This document shows, piece after piece, positions 1 through 12,250 of a stretch of DNA of 64,000 bases. Source of the DNA: Gnetum montanum (taxonomy: Eukaryota > Streptophyta > Gnetopsida > Gnetales > Gnetaceae). The stretch's first letter is position 1. The number at the start of each line of letters is the position of its first letter. Made by a program: the position numbers and the translations under genes. A model generated the notes under the pieces. That model saw only the letters and a program-made list of their open reading frames with translations, did no database searches and was not told where the DNA came from. The stretch lies in assembly GCA_015680685.1 (NCBI GenBank), contig MNCI01003070.1, positions 138,531 through 202,530 of the forward strand, in the 5' to 3' direction.

Positions 1-450
1 ATGTTAATTTCTTATGCACATTGATTGCATGCCTTAATATATGTGCTCTTAATTGACCAAATCCTTTGCATGCAATTGCACCCGTTATCACTATATGTGA
101 TGCATGGAATATGCTTCTTCTCAATTTTTCCTAGCTCATTTTCCTTGGATATTTCTAGAGACAGGTCCCTTATACCCATTTGTGCATCGACCATGCTTGA
201 CCAATCCCTTTCCATAATGATGGGGAAGTCACTTTTGCAGTTTTCCATCTTGATTACCATAAAATCAGTAGGATAGGACCACCCACAAACTGTGGTCACG
301 ATGTCCTCTGCTAATCCCAAAGGGATAGTAATCGACTGATATGTTAATTCTAAATGAATGTTGCTCTTCTTGAGAGGGGATAAGTTCTAGGCCTTGTACA
401 TATCATGGCAAATGAGGTTAACTCTGAAACTAGAATTAAGAAGAACCTTG
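1..450 (-). pseudogene. retropepsin-like protease relic of element A
   Basis: The minus-strand frame from 320 down to 12 gives about 100 residues beginning ..DIVTTVCGWSYPTDFMVIK, matching the protease downstream half in element B (36963-37208: DIMTTIYGWSYLVDFLVIK) and in C (42820-43060). The catalytic Asp region should lie just upstream, around 350-450, where the frame is broken. Known role of the family: cleavage of the Gag-Pol polyprotein in the virus-like particle. It is a decayed remnant with no expected activity. Confidence 0.7.
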
Positions 451-1249
451 CATGATTCTTATCCAGCAATCTATAGATAGATGAGTGGACTTTCTAGGCC
501 ACATTTTTTTATAGGAAGATTATCAACCTTGATCTAGTCAGAAATAGTATGAGTTAGCATTACAGTGCAAATCCTAGGTGGCACTTGGCTTGAAGGGCAT
601 TCGAAGGTATTTGATGTAGAGGATGAGGTTAAGGAAATGCAGGACGATCAGCTGAAGTAGGTTATGGGGGCTGGAGAGGACTGTTGGGCTAGAAGAAAGG
701 TTGTTTCCTTGATCAATTATCTGGATCACTTGGTTGAAAAACTGGTTGTAAGAGTACAACCCTTGTACAATTTCGTTGTTGTAGCTGTGGAGGAATCTCA
801 CCCTACATAGATGGAGTAGGAGGTAATTCGGTTGAAGCTGGAGGTGTAGGTGTAGAGGAATGTGGAGGATGATAAGGATACAGATATGGATTTTTTCCTC
901 AAGTAGATGGTGAATTATTCAGTGGTACTCTAGAGGATAATAGTGATGCTGGAATGATGCATGACTTGCAAAACCTCTAGGGGAGACGGGCTATTGAACA
1001 TAGTACCTGTATGGACCTAGTTGCCTATAAGGATACTATTGCCTTGGCAATGGCATTCCCCACGATTATGGTTGGTACCATTGTTGGTACTTTGCATAAG
1101 GTTGTGGAGGAGTTCCACTTGGGTAGTAAGCTTGTTGCTATTGGTGAAACTGCCTTGGATTTCCTTGAGGGTAAGGTAATTATCTTGGAGCTTGCCTACA
1201 TGCTAGGTGAGGATTCAATGCGTACACTATAGACTCTTGTAAGTGTGAC

Positions 1250-3032
1250 ACCATAGGGCAACATCCCTTGGGATGTTCATATTGGTAGATGTCACATTCA
1301 GTTTCATCGTTAGAGTCAGACTCCACAACTTCCTCTACTACAGCAGTTTTGCCCTTATCTCTTTGGTAGGCACGTTTAGCTTCTTTTCACCTCCTGCAAT
1401 TACGATCACTATTTTGCTCTTTGGATTCTTTAGCAATCTTTAAAGCAATTTGAAACTTTTCATCCAAAGAGTCCCATAACTTGTCAACCTTGGCCAAAAT
1501 ATCATAAATAGATTTTTAATAGGCAAGGTTTTCCTATTCACCACTTCATCAAGTGGTGATTCCTCCTCATCACAAAATTAGACCTCTCAGTTTTTGATGG
1601 ATGGGCCTCTATTACTCTTCAACATTTTTTCTTTTTCGTAGCTCACCTTCTTCTTTTGCTACCTGCTCAATTAGCCTTTGAATCTAATGAGCTCTAAATT
1701 TAGACAATCTTCCTTGGTCATAGACCCTAAGGGTTCTTCTTGTTTCTACTCTAAACCCATCTATGATGTAGCGAAGTTGTTCCCTCTAAGAGTAACCATG
1801 GCTAGGGCATCTATGTAGGAGTGAATAGTATTAGCCCATTGCAGCATCCAAGGGTTCATGTGCTCCTTATTTACAGCCTTGGATTTGCCTTCTTAGATTA
1901 GACACTCTAGAGTACATCTAATATTTGTCATTAAATAGTTCTAACATGGTACTCCATCTATGAATAGATTCCAGCTCTAAGGACTAGTACCAACTTTCAA
2001 CTTTCTTAATGAGTGTCCTTGAGAAAAGTTTGAGTTTCTACCACTTATTCTATATGTTCTATAAAGCACATGCATCTTGAAAAGCTTGTAGATGTGTTTG
2101 CAAATCAGAATTGTATCCCCCCTCAAATTTTGGGATATTGTTCATGTCCAAGCACTTGATTTGACTCTCCTTCATATGCTTGGTTGGGCTTTTCACTACC
2201 TTCACAATGTTGAGCATGCTTCAAGTCACCAATAGAGGTTCATCATCATCACTACATCAATGATGCCAATGATGGTTTTGGCCACCCCTTAGATTTTGGT
2301 GGCCTTCACAATCATTGTTATCTCAGTGATCACCTTCATCATAGTTGTTTCGATGGTAGCTTCCTTGAGAACCATCTAATGAAGAGGAATGTTCGAAATC
2401 AGATGAAGAGGATGAAGAGGAAGGTGGACTGCCACCACCACCATGGTGTCCGCCATCACTCTTACACTTATTACAATCACCATCCTTAGATCCCTTGTTG
2501 TTGCGATGTTTACCTGAGTCCCTACCTTGGCTATCAGTTTTTCCTGAACCCAATTTATGAATAGTCAATCGCAGGGTTAGGTTCACACCCTTTCCATCAG
2601 TAGCAAGGGATGGAAAATCTTCATGTTGAGAACTTTTCAAGAGAGGATCCTCATTGTCCTCTTGATCTAGTAGGAACAAGGAGTTGGCGTAATGTTTTCC
2701 CTTTGTAGCTTCATGGAGTTTCTCCTGACGTTAATCTTATTTGCGTTTTGTTTTAGTGGGATAGTAGTTTTGAGTGTCATAACCATCCACAATGTATTCT
2801 TAATGAAGATCTGTTATGCCCAACTTCTTAAGGGTTTTGAATAGCATCCCGAGCTTAGATCTATTGGGGTGCAAGACGACGTTGCCCTCCATATCACGCC
2901 ATCTCATCTGTTCATCTTGATGTAGGATGAAGGTGAAATTTGGCACAAATTCATCTGGATGAGTGTATACCACCTTGCATTTTTGTGGGACCGATGGCTT
3001 GGTATCCTCATGCTTGCAAGAAGAAGAAGATA
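1250..3032 (-). pseudogene. gag relic of element A
   Basis: Gag builds the virus-like particle. The minus frame 3045-2800 gives the N-terminal domain (KVVYTHPDEFVPNFTFIL, then MRWRDMEGN), shared with B (20712) and C (40110). The frame 2679-2323 gives an acidic, Ser-rich linker with a run of seven Ser and a His/Gly-rich stretch; the same linker occurs at 21248-21523 in B. The start codon, ATG in B and C, reads ATA here (3030-3032), a G-to-A change. Stops and frameshifts interrupt the rest. The trailing part resembles the Tyr/Pro/Gln-rich gag tail of C. Confidence 0.75.
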
Positions 3033-3168
3033 TTTTGCAAAACAAAACAAAATTATCAGCATGCTTTTATAACTCTATGTATAGTGGGAATGATATTGAC
3101 CTTTAGGTTCGTACAATGATATAATGGTATTTACTTAAACCTAAATGGCGCACGTTCCACAAAGAAAG

Positions 3169-3187
3169 TCCCCAGCAATGATGCCAA
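3169..3187 (-). promoter_or_regulatory. primer binding site of element A (tRNA-Asp type)
   Basis: Directly inside the LTR the minus strand reads TTGGCATCATTGCTGGGGA. The complement of the plant tRNA-Asp 3' end is TGGCGCCGTTGCCGGGGA; the differences are C-to-T or G-to-A, mostly at CpG. This site would prime minus-strand DNA synthesis. Confidence 0.8.
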
Positions 3188-4093
3188 TGATGAGTAGCAA
3201 GGTGCCCCTATGCCCAACCATACAAATCACAAAGCGTTCACACGTGATCCAATCGAATTTCGTTAACTCTGTCATTTCTAACATACTAGTCCTTTAGGAA
3301 GTGAATCTAGCCTTAAGGTCAATCATTGTCTTCCCAATCACACTTGTGACGTTCATTGGTATGGTTAAGTGTAACACTGAGGCATTCAATGTTATGTTTT
3401 ATAGTTGGGTGCTTGAAATGTAGATAAAAAGGAATTTGATTAACTAATCTAAATCAACTAATCATTTAACTAATCCTAACATAAGTATCCATTCCCACTT
3501 TTCGTACACATCTTGAACCCACGTATCTACTGCTAATCAACCAAGCACTACACTACTGGGCGTACCAAGCAATAACATTGCTGGGATTACCCAATGAATA
3601 CGTGTTATGCTTGAAGTGGTAGTACTTATGTGTGTAATCTATCTCATTTAATTGTCTCATTAATGTAATTTAATAAATTATTGAAAACATTTAATAAATC
3701 ATTGGAAATAGTAAATGCATAAATAAAGTAGCTAATCTATCCAATGTGCTACAAAGTTGATTAGAAAGCTTGTCTTTATTGTTGTACACATTGTTGTGAT
3801 AAGGTACAACAATGCTTGAATAAAGATCTATACACTTAATGACTCTTACTGCAAGTACTTAGAGAAAAAATTTTAACTTTCAAATGGAGAAAATGCAAGA
3901 GCTTTGTTGCAACTACAGCTTACTTATGCCATAAATGTGGCTGCAAGCATGTATTTATAGCCAAAAATCAAGAAAACCGACACAGTGTCGATGGGGCCTC
4001 ATCAACGCATGGTAAGATGTGTTGACTAGGCCTTGTCAACGAGGCCCAGTCGACGAGGCCTCGTCGACGCAGCCAACTTAACATGACTCATCA
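3188..4093 (-). repeat. 5' LTR of element A (906 bp)
   Basis: Bounded by TGATGA and TCATCA, a 6-bp perfect inverted terminal repeat containing the TG..CA ends. It has a TATA-like CTATAAATACATG around 3950 (minus sense) and a U3 block (about 3990-4075) with repeated GAGGCCTCGTCGACG-type units. The R/U5 part matches the LTRs of B and C. Confidence 0.85.
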
Positions 4094-6515
4094 AGCTCCA
4101 ATAGTAGTAAAATAAATGATACAAAACTTTGACAAAATACCCTATCAAGCAAATTGCATTTACTTATGTATGAAACTAACAACAATAAAAATTAGCTAAT
4201 CTATTTAAACACATTTAATAGTATTAAATAATTAATCACATACCTTAAATTAAATAATAAAATTTATGCAAATTTCTAAGTTGTTTTAGAGCCTACAATT
4301 GATAAATGCTCATCTAAGTGTTCTTGTAGCTTACTTGGATAATGCATGCAATTTGTGGTTTGTAACTTATAAGGTATTTCTCAAAGGTTATGTTGGGGCA
4401 AATGCTAGTCTAATGCATGATGATAAATTTAATTTTTATGACATTTTTATTTTATTTGACTATTAATTAGAATTAAATTATTTCTAAATTTAATAGTAAT
4501 AAAGATAGAATTATATTGATATTTTCCTGCTAGTGATAGGTGGCACAAGTAGTTAAGCCATTATAGAAAGGATCATCACTTGAAGCCACAATACTCATTC
4601 TACTAAGTACGGTCTCCGAAGGGTTGGTAAATGAGTAAAAGTTGAACCTCTTTGAGTGATTACACCTAGACTCAAACCCAAATGATGGTTCCTTAGTTAA
4701 ATCATAATAAGCTGCAAATGTAAATCATACTTAAGACATTAATATTCATCTTCCCCCACACCCCACCACCACCCCCCACCCCACCCCAACCCCCCACGTT
4801 GATTTGTAAGAGATCTTGATAAAAATGAGAATCAAACCGATCCTTCTCACGTTGAAATGATGTTAGTGTTGTTTTACCAACCTAAGGCTATTGTTTGACA
4901 TCACCTGTTCGATAAGGAGGATCATGGAATAAGGATGACCGGATGAGGTATTGAACTCCGAACTTGACGCTCCATGGCTGTTTCCAAAACAAAATAAGTA
5001 GCCATGTAATCTATTTACCCACAAGAAGCAAACATTTATTAGTGACGTAACTGATACAGGGTAGTTTCTTTTCTAATGCTTTGAAATTAACAATGGTTTC
5101 CTACAGCATCATCATCGCTCGATTTTTACTAAGGCAAGCACCTGTATCCTGGATCATGAGATAATTCGGATGTTTCTGGTAGCAATCATTAATTAATTAT
5201 TGCACTATCGCTTAATCCATTGACTTTGGTTGATCACGCTTTGCATAATTGCATGCACGGATTTGGTAAAGACATCATTGCAATTCACTTGATTTTAGCA
5301 TTGTTTAATAGTTTGCAAGTTATATGATCAATTCCAATGAATATTTTATTGTAATAGTCCAAACTTATTTATGGTTGCATAGAAATGATATGTTCATACC
5401 ACCTAACCAAACTTTAAAATGAAGGCACCAAAATGATAATTAGATTTTTCCCCTTAAACCTTTAAAACTTGTTTATAATTTTTTAATCCGAAATGATTTC
5501 TCAATCTGTGTCAAAGACAAGGTGACGCACGAAGATGGGAAGATATATACACCGAAAGAATAGAGCGGAAAAAAAATTGAAAAATATGTCATTACGTACA
5601 CGTAGATTTTGTCTATTCCACACACGCCTAGAAGCTAAACAATACTAAATGGTGAAGACGCACCTCTTTCACTTCTCTGTCGGGTGCGATGTCACATAGC
5701 CACACCAGCTTGATGGGCTTGCGCCAGCAGCCCATCACATTCACTAACCTTCCCAGCGTCAACAACAGTAACAATTTCATCAGTTTTAAAATCTCAAGGT
5801 TAGGTTTAAGTTTTTGGCATTTTATATTTTACGCGATAAATCATCAATCATTGATTTAACGGTTGCATGGGAAATTTTAGGAACCTGAGTTGAGTCTCCA
5901 CCATTTTTATAATAAATCTGATTTTTAAAGGAAATCAACAAATTTAAGTATAATTCATCCAGACTTACCTATTTATTAAGACTTTTAAATATAATCCAGA
6001 TAGACTTACCTATTTATTGTGATTCTTAAGACATGCGGATTCAACATATTTACCGACTATTTAAACATTGTTTACTATTAGAGACCGTCGTATATTCATT
6101 TTCTCCTGCTTCTCTATTTCTTAAAACGCTACCGAAAAAGAAGGTTAGCGTCACCACCGAAAAAGAAGGTGAGCGTACGCCTTATCTGTTACTCTGCGCA
6201 CGTGCCGGTCTTGTCTATCTTGTCTGTCTATTACAGTGCTGATCTTGCAAAGAACACAGAATCAAGATGGACTACGCACCCACCAACATTGTAAGAAGTC
6301 ATGCTATTTGTTAGGTATCAGTGAAAACCTTACCGAGCACGCCTTAACCATGGTCCACGCTTAAATATTGAGGGCATACGATGAAGAGGTGAAGACACAA
6401 ACGTTTTTGCAGGCATATAACAACGGTACTGGTGAGCAATCTGTTGGCATCCCTCCCTGTGATGTCACTGTTCGTACGGAAATCAAATATGAGGCGTCAC
6501 TGTTCGTACAGATAT
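4094..6515. other. intergenic, AT-rich, no gene seen
   Basis: No convincing coding frame. At 4749-4796 there is a strand-biased C-rich tract (runs of CCCCAC). At 6131-6175 a 21-bp unit containing ACCGAAAAAGAAGGT is duplicated in tandem. At 6467-6511 the string GTCACTGTTCGTAC occurs twice, just before the place where GULLO copy A begins abruptly, so it may mark the break. Confidence 0.6.
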
Positions 6516-9500
6516 GAGGGCTACGCCAAAGTCATCAACCTCACCAGCAACGACCCCGACCTGAAGGCCGCTGCAATGTCGCTCGGCGTGCTCGGTGCCA
6601 TCTCACAGGTCAACACTAACCATGCTGCTACTCCATCATTATTATTAACCTTGTCTAAACCAGTGTTTAAATAGTCAGGACATATGTCACATCAGCATGT
6701 TTTCAGAATCATGATATCATCAGCAAGTAGGGTTGAGTTATATTTAAAAGTTGCAAAAATGATACCTAAATTTATTAATATTTTTTTCTAAAAATAAAGT
6801 TTATCATAAAATTAGTGACTAATCATTAATTCATAATTATTGTAGAGTTAAAAAAACTGTGTACAAACAAAGTGGATTGGCTACCTGAGTTATTTACGAT
6901 GTTTAAAAAGTTAGTTAGGTCAAGATGTTTTAAGGATCACTATAAATCTGCAAGTCAAGACAAATCAAATGTAATAGTGGGAAAAATTACTCCTAAAATC
7001 CTTCATTTCTTTCTAAAATTGAGATTTCTCATAAAAGTCATGCCAACTTCACTGTGTGTCCGCAGAAATTTGGATTCAGCCATTCATCATGGAATTAGCT
7101 ATATATCACCTATTTGAAAAACAGTGGTTATTTAAGAGTTAAATCTTTGTTTATTTACAATTTCTCAAGTGGGCTTTCCTTACCATAGATTGAAAAATCG
7201 GATGGCATGGACAACCTTTTCATAAATGGGATCAGAAAAATCTGAAAAATCGATATAAGAATCAAATTTTTTTTATCTAAGTGAAAAATCAAATATAAAA
7301 ATTTTAATTTTCTATTGGCATTAGAATTAGTAATAAATAATATAGTAAGCTTAAAAAATCAAAAAAAATATTACACTATCTATTACATTAAATGTCTAGT
7401 AGATTTTGAATCAGCTTCAATGTTGTATTGCAATATATAGTAGATCTTGCAATTGGCAGATTTTTCAAACTATGATCCTTACACAAGGATATAGCAATCT
7501 TTTATTATAGAAATTCTTTGCAGATGCCATTCCAATACTTCCTCCTTTCTTTTAATGTGTATTATGCAATTTATCTTTTCATTAACATTCTAACATTCAT
7601 TTAACCATTAGTATTTTACAAGAAAATTTATTGTTTATATCTCTTTTATATTGTACATTTAGTAGCATATGAACTAAAACGGAAATGCTTTTTATTTTAT
7701 TACATCTAGAGACCATTAGGATTTATTGGAATAAAAATATATAGATATATTATGGATAGAAAATATTTAATTAATAAAGTTACCAAGTTTCTTGGCAAAA
7801 AGTTCAACTAAACTATTTGTCATAATTTGCCATTTGTGGTGACTTTACACAAGACCATGATGCTCATCTTTAATTGCTCTTTATTGCACAAAACATGGGT
7901 TCTCTCTTCTCTTGGAATATGGACCAATCTTCCTCTTATCCAAGTAGAATTGTCTTTTTCATGTTGGGTTATTCCAGAAGTACCTTGTATCTCATACTTT
8001 TATAATGTGCCTTATATATCACAATGTAAAAACCCCTTGCAATGTAAAAACCCCTTGCAATGTTTTATCTTTTGAGATAAATCATTCCCCATGAAATTAT
8101 CCTTTTTATTGTGTATCATATAATAAGATTTCCTTCCACACGTTAAATGTTAGTTGTGCTCTATGTGCCGGAGATTCGCGATTCTGGCTAAATTTTCACA
8201 AATTGTTCGCGTTGGATTCGTGAGCGCGTACAGAAACGCATTAAATCCACAATGGGTACCTATTTCATAATTTCCAATAAAATTTTATCTGAATCTGTAC
8301 ATATTACATTGATTGAAATGGTCGCCTTGCCCTGCCTTATATTATTATTGCCTTTTTCTCTGGATGTCTGCCTTATATTATTATTGCCTTTTTCTGAATG
8401 TCTGCTTTGTGCATTAAAATTATACCACAGAAAACAGGGAGTACGAATGGATAAACAGAGAGGCAAATCACAAAAGGGCTACTTCGGTAACCGAAGGCCG
8501 AAGGGCCAAGTTTGGTTCATACAGAAATCAAGTTTGGAACGGGGCCTGCCAGGTAAACATTGCATTTGCATGGATTGGCCTTAGGGAGCGTCAAAGGTTC
8601 TGCCATCATTCACGGGTGTTTATTGATCATTATTGCTGGTTCTTGCTCTTTTTGTCATATCTCCGCGGAAAAAAGAAAAAACAAAACAGGGTCATCGTCT
8701 GGGTCATAGTCATGAACAGGACGATGGAAAAAATAAAACAGGGTCATCGTCACGGATCATAGTCATGAACAAGATGACGGATGGCGGCTTGTTCAACTTT
8801 TTTAAAAATTTGTTTGCTTATGGGCCAACCAACCCTACCAGCACTGTTCAACTTTTTTTTTTTAATTTGTTTGCTTATGGGCCAACTAAGCCCACCAGCA
8901 CATGGCCAATGGCCATATGCAATCTCATGGTGCTCTGTTTTTTCTTTCCCCTTCATCATGACTAGTGCCAATTCCCCTTTATTCGAAAGGTTTTCAATTA
9001 CCATAGGTGAAGTGAGTTAGCTGTGCCTAGTTTAGTTAAGTTGTATCTTCTTATAATGTGGTTGTCTTTAACATGGCCCTATGGCACTACTCACATGTCA
9101 TTGTTGAACAAAAGTATAAGCTAAAGTAATTTGTTATAAATTTGGTTGAGGCTTGAGGCTTAATTTCATTTTTAAAAAGATTGGATTGAGTAACAAAAGG
9201 GTTTCATTTTATTGCTGTCATTTTGGTTGTTGCAATAATTATATGTTTAGGAAGATTATGGCTCTTGAGTAAGAAAATGGATTCAATGCCCTCCATACCT
9301 TTGCAAATTTTCTTGCTTCAGTGTAATGGTGATATTGCAATCTTCTGTGAAATTAAGCATTAACAATATTTTGGATTTACATTGTACTTGTTCTATATTC
9401 TACAATGTTTTTTTATGATACATGAGATTTAATTTTTAGAAAAAACTTATATATTTAAATTTTTTCTGTCACATCCCAACTACGAATTGGTCCCCACTTT

Positions 9501-10859
9501 TTCTTTAAGACACACGCACCTAAACACGTTCAAAATCATGAATCTTGATTCCTCGCTTCCATTCTTTTGATGCATAGGTTGTGCTACATTAGAGACTATA
9601 AACATATCCTCGAAATTGTCTCTGAAGGTCTCGTATCTACTTTAAGAAACAGCAAATCAATCTACAAATCTTCACGCTCAATTTTATGCAATGAATTTAG
9701 ACGGTGACGGAGGATTTCCATGCCATGTAATTGGTAAGTGACGTTTGCTTTGGAGCCGATGTTCAAGCTCTCGGTGTCGGAATCCCTGGACGGTGACGCG
9801 GACCTTGAAAAAAGCCTGGTAGATTTTCTGAACGCAACAGCATTCGCAGAAATATTCTGGTACGCCTCGCAGGGCCGCGCTTTGATGGCCCGGATCGACC
9901 GGGTGCCCGCCAACGCCTCCGGCAACGGCATCAGCAGGTCCATGTTCCAGCCCTTCACCGCCGCGCAGGTGCAGGCCTCCTCCGAGAACTTCGAACAACT
10001 CCAGAAAACCCAAGACTCCGCCAAGCTCTGCAACGCCGCCCGAGATGCCATGATCAACCGCACCAACACCGGCGACGGTTTCCTCAGCACGCCGACGACG
10101 ACCAACTTCACGGGCTTCCCCGTCGTCGGCTTCAACAACAAAATGGTGAACTCCGGCGGCTGCGAAAAGTACGACATGCCGGAAACGCAGAAATCTTGCC
10201 TTCCGGACCGGATCACCGACTCCAACCAGTCCGTCTGCATGTGGGATCGTCGCGCCGGTGGGAGAAAGATCTGGAACTTCGAGTTCCGCGTTCCCCTGCT
10301 TGCGGCCGCCGACGCCGTGCGCGATATCAAGGCCATCCGCGACCAGAGCGCGGAACGCCGCTCCGGCTTCTGCTTCTACGACGGCTCCGGCGGCATCATC
10401 ATGCGGACGGTGAAGAAGTCGGAGGCGTACCTGGGTCCGCCCGAGGACATGGTCACGTTCGAGCTCCTCTACCCCCGGCCCGACGGGCCCCGGACTCCGG
10501 CCTGGAAAATGGACGTGCTTACGGAAATCAAGCAGATGCTGCATGAGAAATACGGTGCGCATCTGCACTGGGGCAAGTCCGGCGGATACTACTTCGACGG
10601 CCAGGCTCGGCGTGCCACTGTGAGTCTGAAAAAGTTCCTGGACGTTCGTCGCCGGTTCGATCCGGACGGCGTGTTTCTGAACCAGTGGAGCGAGAAGGTC
10701 CTCGGCCTTGGCGGCAAATGCGTGCAGGAAATCCACGACGGCTGTGCTGTTGAGAAGCTGTGCAAGTGCTCGCACGATTCACACTGCGCTCCGTCTGAGG
10801 GATACTTTTGCCGCCCCGGCCGCGTCTACAGCGGCGCCCGTGTCTGCCGTAAGGACTGA
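6516..10859 (+). pseudogene. GULLO copy A: L-gulonolactone oxidase-like pseudogene, 5'-truncated
   Basis: The family (EC 1.1.3.8-like, FAD-dependent, secreted in plants) oxidises L-gulono-1,4-lactone toward ascorbate. Only the last 31 codons of exon 1 remain (6516-6608, EGYAKVINLT..GAISQ), ending CAG|GTCAAC. Exon 2 (9738-10859) is open for 373 codons to TGA: VTFALEPMFK start, ALO domain with the HWGK motif, then a Cys-rich tail ending VCRKD. The signal peptide and FAD-binding domain are missing. The acceptor before exon 2 reads TAA|GTGACG, whereas copy D has TAG|GTGACG, so the splice site is lost; the nearest AG shifts the frame by one. The 3129-bp intron is AT-rich, while the exons are GC- and CpG-rich. 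Exon 2 is so well kept that decay looks recent or selection recent. Confidence 0.85.
8029..8905 (+). repeat. run of short tandem duplications inside the GULLO A intron
   Basis: Four independent two-copy duplications lie within 900 bp: CAATGTAAAAACCCCTTG (18 bp, from about 8022), a unit containing CCTTATATTATTATTGCC (about 37 bp, from 8334), a unit with GGGTCATCGTC..ATAGTCATGAAC (about 57 bp, from 8690), and a unit with GTTTGCTTATGGGCCAAC (about 56 bp, from 8800). Copies within each pair are nearly identical. No coding role seen. Confidence 0.75.
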
Positions 10860-12250
10860 CTGCAACACTCTCCGGCGACACAGACTTCCACCGGAGATAC
10901 GTTGGTGTTTTTCACTCTTTGGCTATTCCAGCAAATCTTCCGGGTGGAATGTCATATTTAAGTCTCACCGTGTTTTAAAAATCAGACGATAAATGAGCGA
11001 GATATTTTCTTTATTTTTCACCATCACCATGGCCATGTCTTTAACAGAATTAAGATGCTATTCTAAGTAGGAAGGCTCAAGTGATTTTGCAACTTGATTA
11101 TGTAATAAATAAAGATTCTCCTTCAAGCTTAGTGGTAAGACTTTTACCTTGGTAACTCTAAGTTTTTAATTTTATTTTATTGAGTAACATTTAGTTATAA
11201 ATTAAAAAACAAAAAAGAAAAATTCTGTTCTCAACCTAGTTTGATAGATCTAAGTTGTCTCAGTGAACAGTTTTCAGTTTTGGTTGTCTATTTACACATG
11301 TTCTCAAAGGTCTTCTATTGTATCATTGTTCTAAGCTTATTAAGTTTCAAATTTAAATTTTCTTCTTAAATATTTCATTTTTAAAGCTATCTTTCAATCC
11401 CTTTTTTAGATATGACATTATAAACTTTTGTAGAAAGATGTACTCAATGTCTAATAAGTATCTTTTTAAGAGATTTGTTAACCTAATTAAGAGGTGTAAG
11501 TTCTATAGAAAACATGTAAGCTTCTAGTAACAAAATAACATACAAAATTGCATCTTTTACCTTAAATTTTTATAGGAAAATAATATTTCTAAACATATTC
11601 CAATCATCTTCATTGTGCTACTCAAAATTTCAATTTCCTGGCTAAAGATTCTAAACATGTGTACAATTACTTTTCTAGGGACCTACGATTTAAGGGTTAG
11701 AACTATACTGAGATTCTCATTAATGAGAAACTTTCAATTTTACATAAAATTGGGTCTTTAACTTTACTAAATTCTTGCTACTACTGTCATGAAGCATATC
11801 ATCACGTTTATAATTATCCAAAATTGTTATTGAAGCAAGAAACTAATGATTTTTTCTCCTATTTTAAGGCACTTCTTTATGAGATTTTTTTAAATAATTG
11901 TATTAACCATGAAACTTTTCTATTTCATTGTGGAAATATCCATAATTGTAATATATCCTCCAGAATCCGGTATCCATTTGTAATGATGTAAGCAGACCAA
12001 AAACTAGTAAAAAGCCTTTCCAAAAAATCGCAACCACATACTCCAACATGCTAATGATGTTGTCGCATTTCTTTGTCCTTTAATGTTGGAGCTTTTCGGG
12101 CTCCAGACTCACCGCTTTCTAAACTTGCATAAAAATGTTACCTGATGTAATAACTTTTATTTCATTGCAAAGTTACTAATCAATAGCTAACAAGTGAGAA
12201 CAACGACCAAAAGGTCACCGGTGGAAGTCTGTGTTGGCGGAATGCTGTGG
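10860..12250. other. spacer between convergent GULLO copies A and C
   Basis: AT-rich, with no coding frame. The two ends are related: just after the A stop the plus strand has ACACAGACTTCCACCGG, and the minus strand just after the C stop has the same string. The duplicated segment therefore includes some 3' UTR. The rest (about 10990-12180) shows nothing recognisable. Confidence 0.6.

Larger units (their letters stand above)
1..4093 (-). mobile_element. Athila-like Ty3/gypsy retrotransposon A, 5' part only
   Basis: On the minus strand this reads LTR (3188-4093), tRNA-Asp primer site, gag, then protease, and runs off the left window edge, so RT, integrase and the 3' LTR are not visible. The gag and protease match elements B (20712 onward) and C (40110 onward) residue by residue over long stretches. 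The order and primer type are those of the Athila lineage; that assignment rests mostly on the RT of the sister copies. All reading frames are broken, so it is a dead copy. Element start (minus sense) is TGATGAGTCATG; the flank just outside is AGCTC. Confidence 0.85.

Noticed and set aside
4540-5000. Possible tRNA-derived SINE (GGTGGCACAAGTAGTTAAGCC near 4540)
   Set aside because: A box-like word is present, but I found no properly spaced B box, no tail and no target duplication.
6033-6242. Open frame of 69 codons upstream of GULLO copy A
   Set aside because: No similarity to the GULLO N-terminus or anything I know; it includes a 21-bp tandem duplication and reads like chance.
9684-10775. 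Minus-strand ORF of 363 codons over exon 2 of GULLO copy A
   Set aside because: Antisense shadow; no family match, while the plus strand has the ALO domain and Cys-rich tail.
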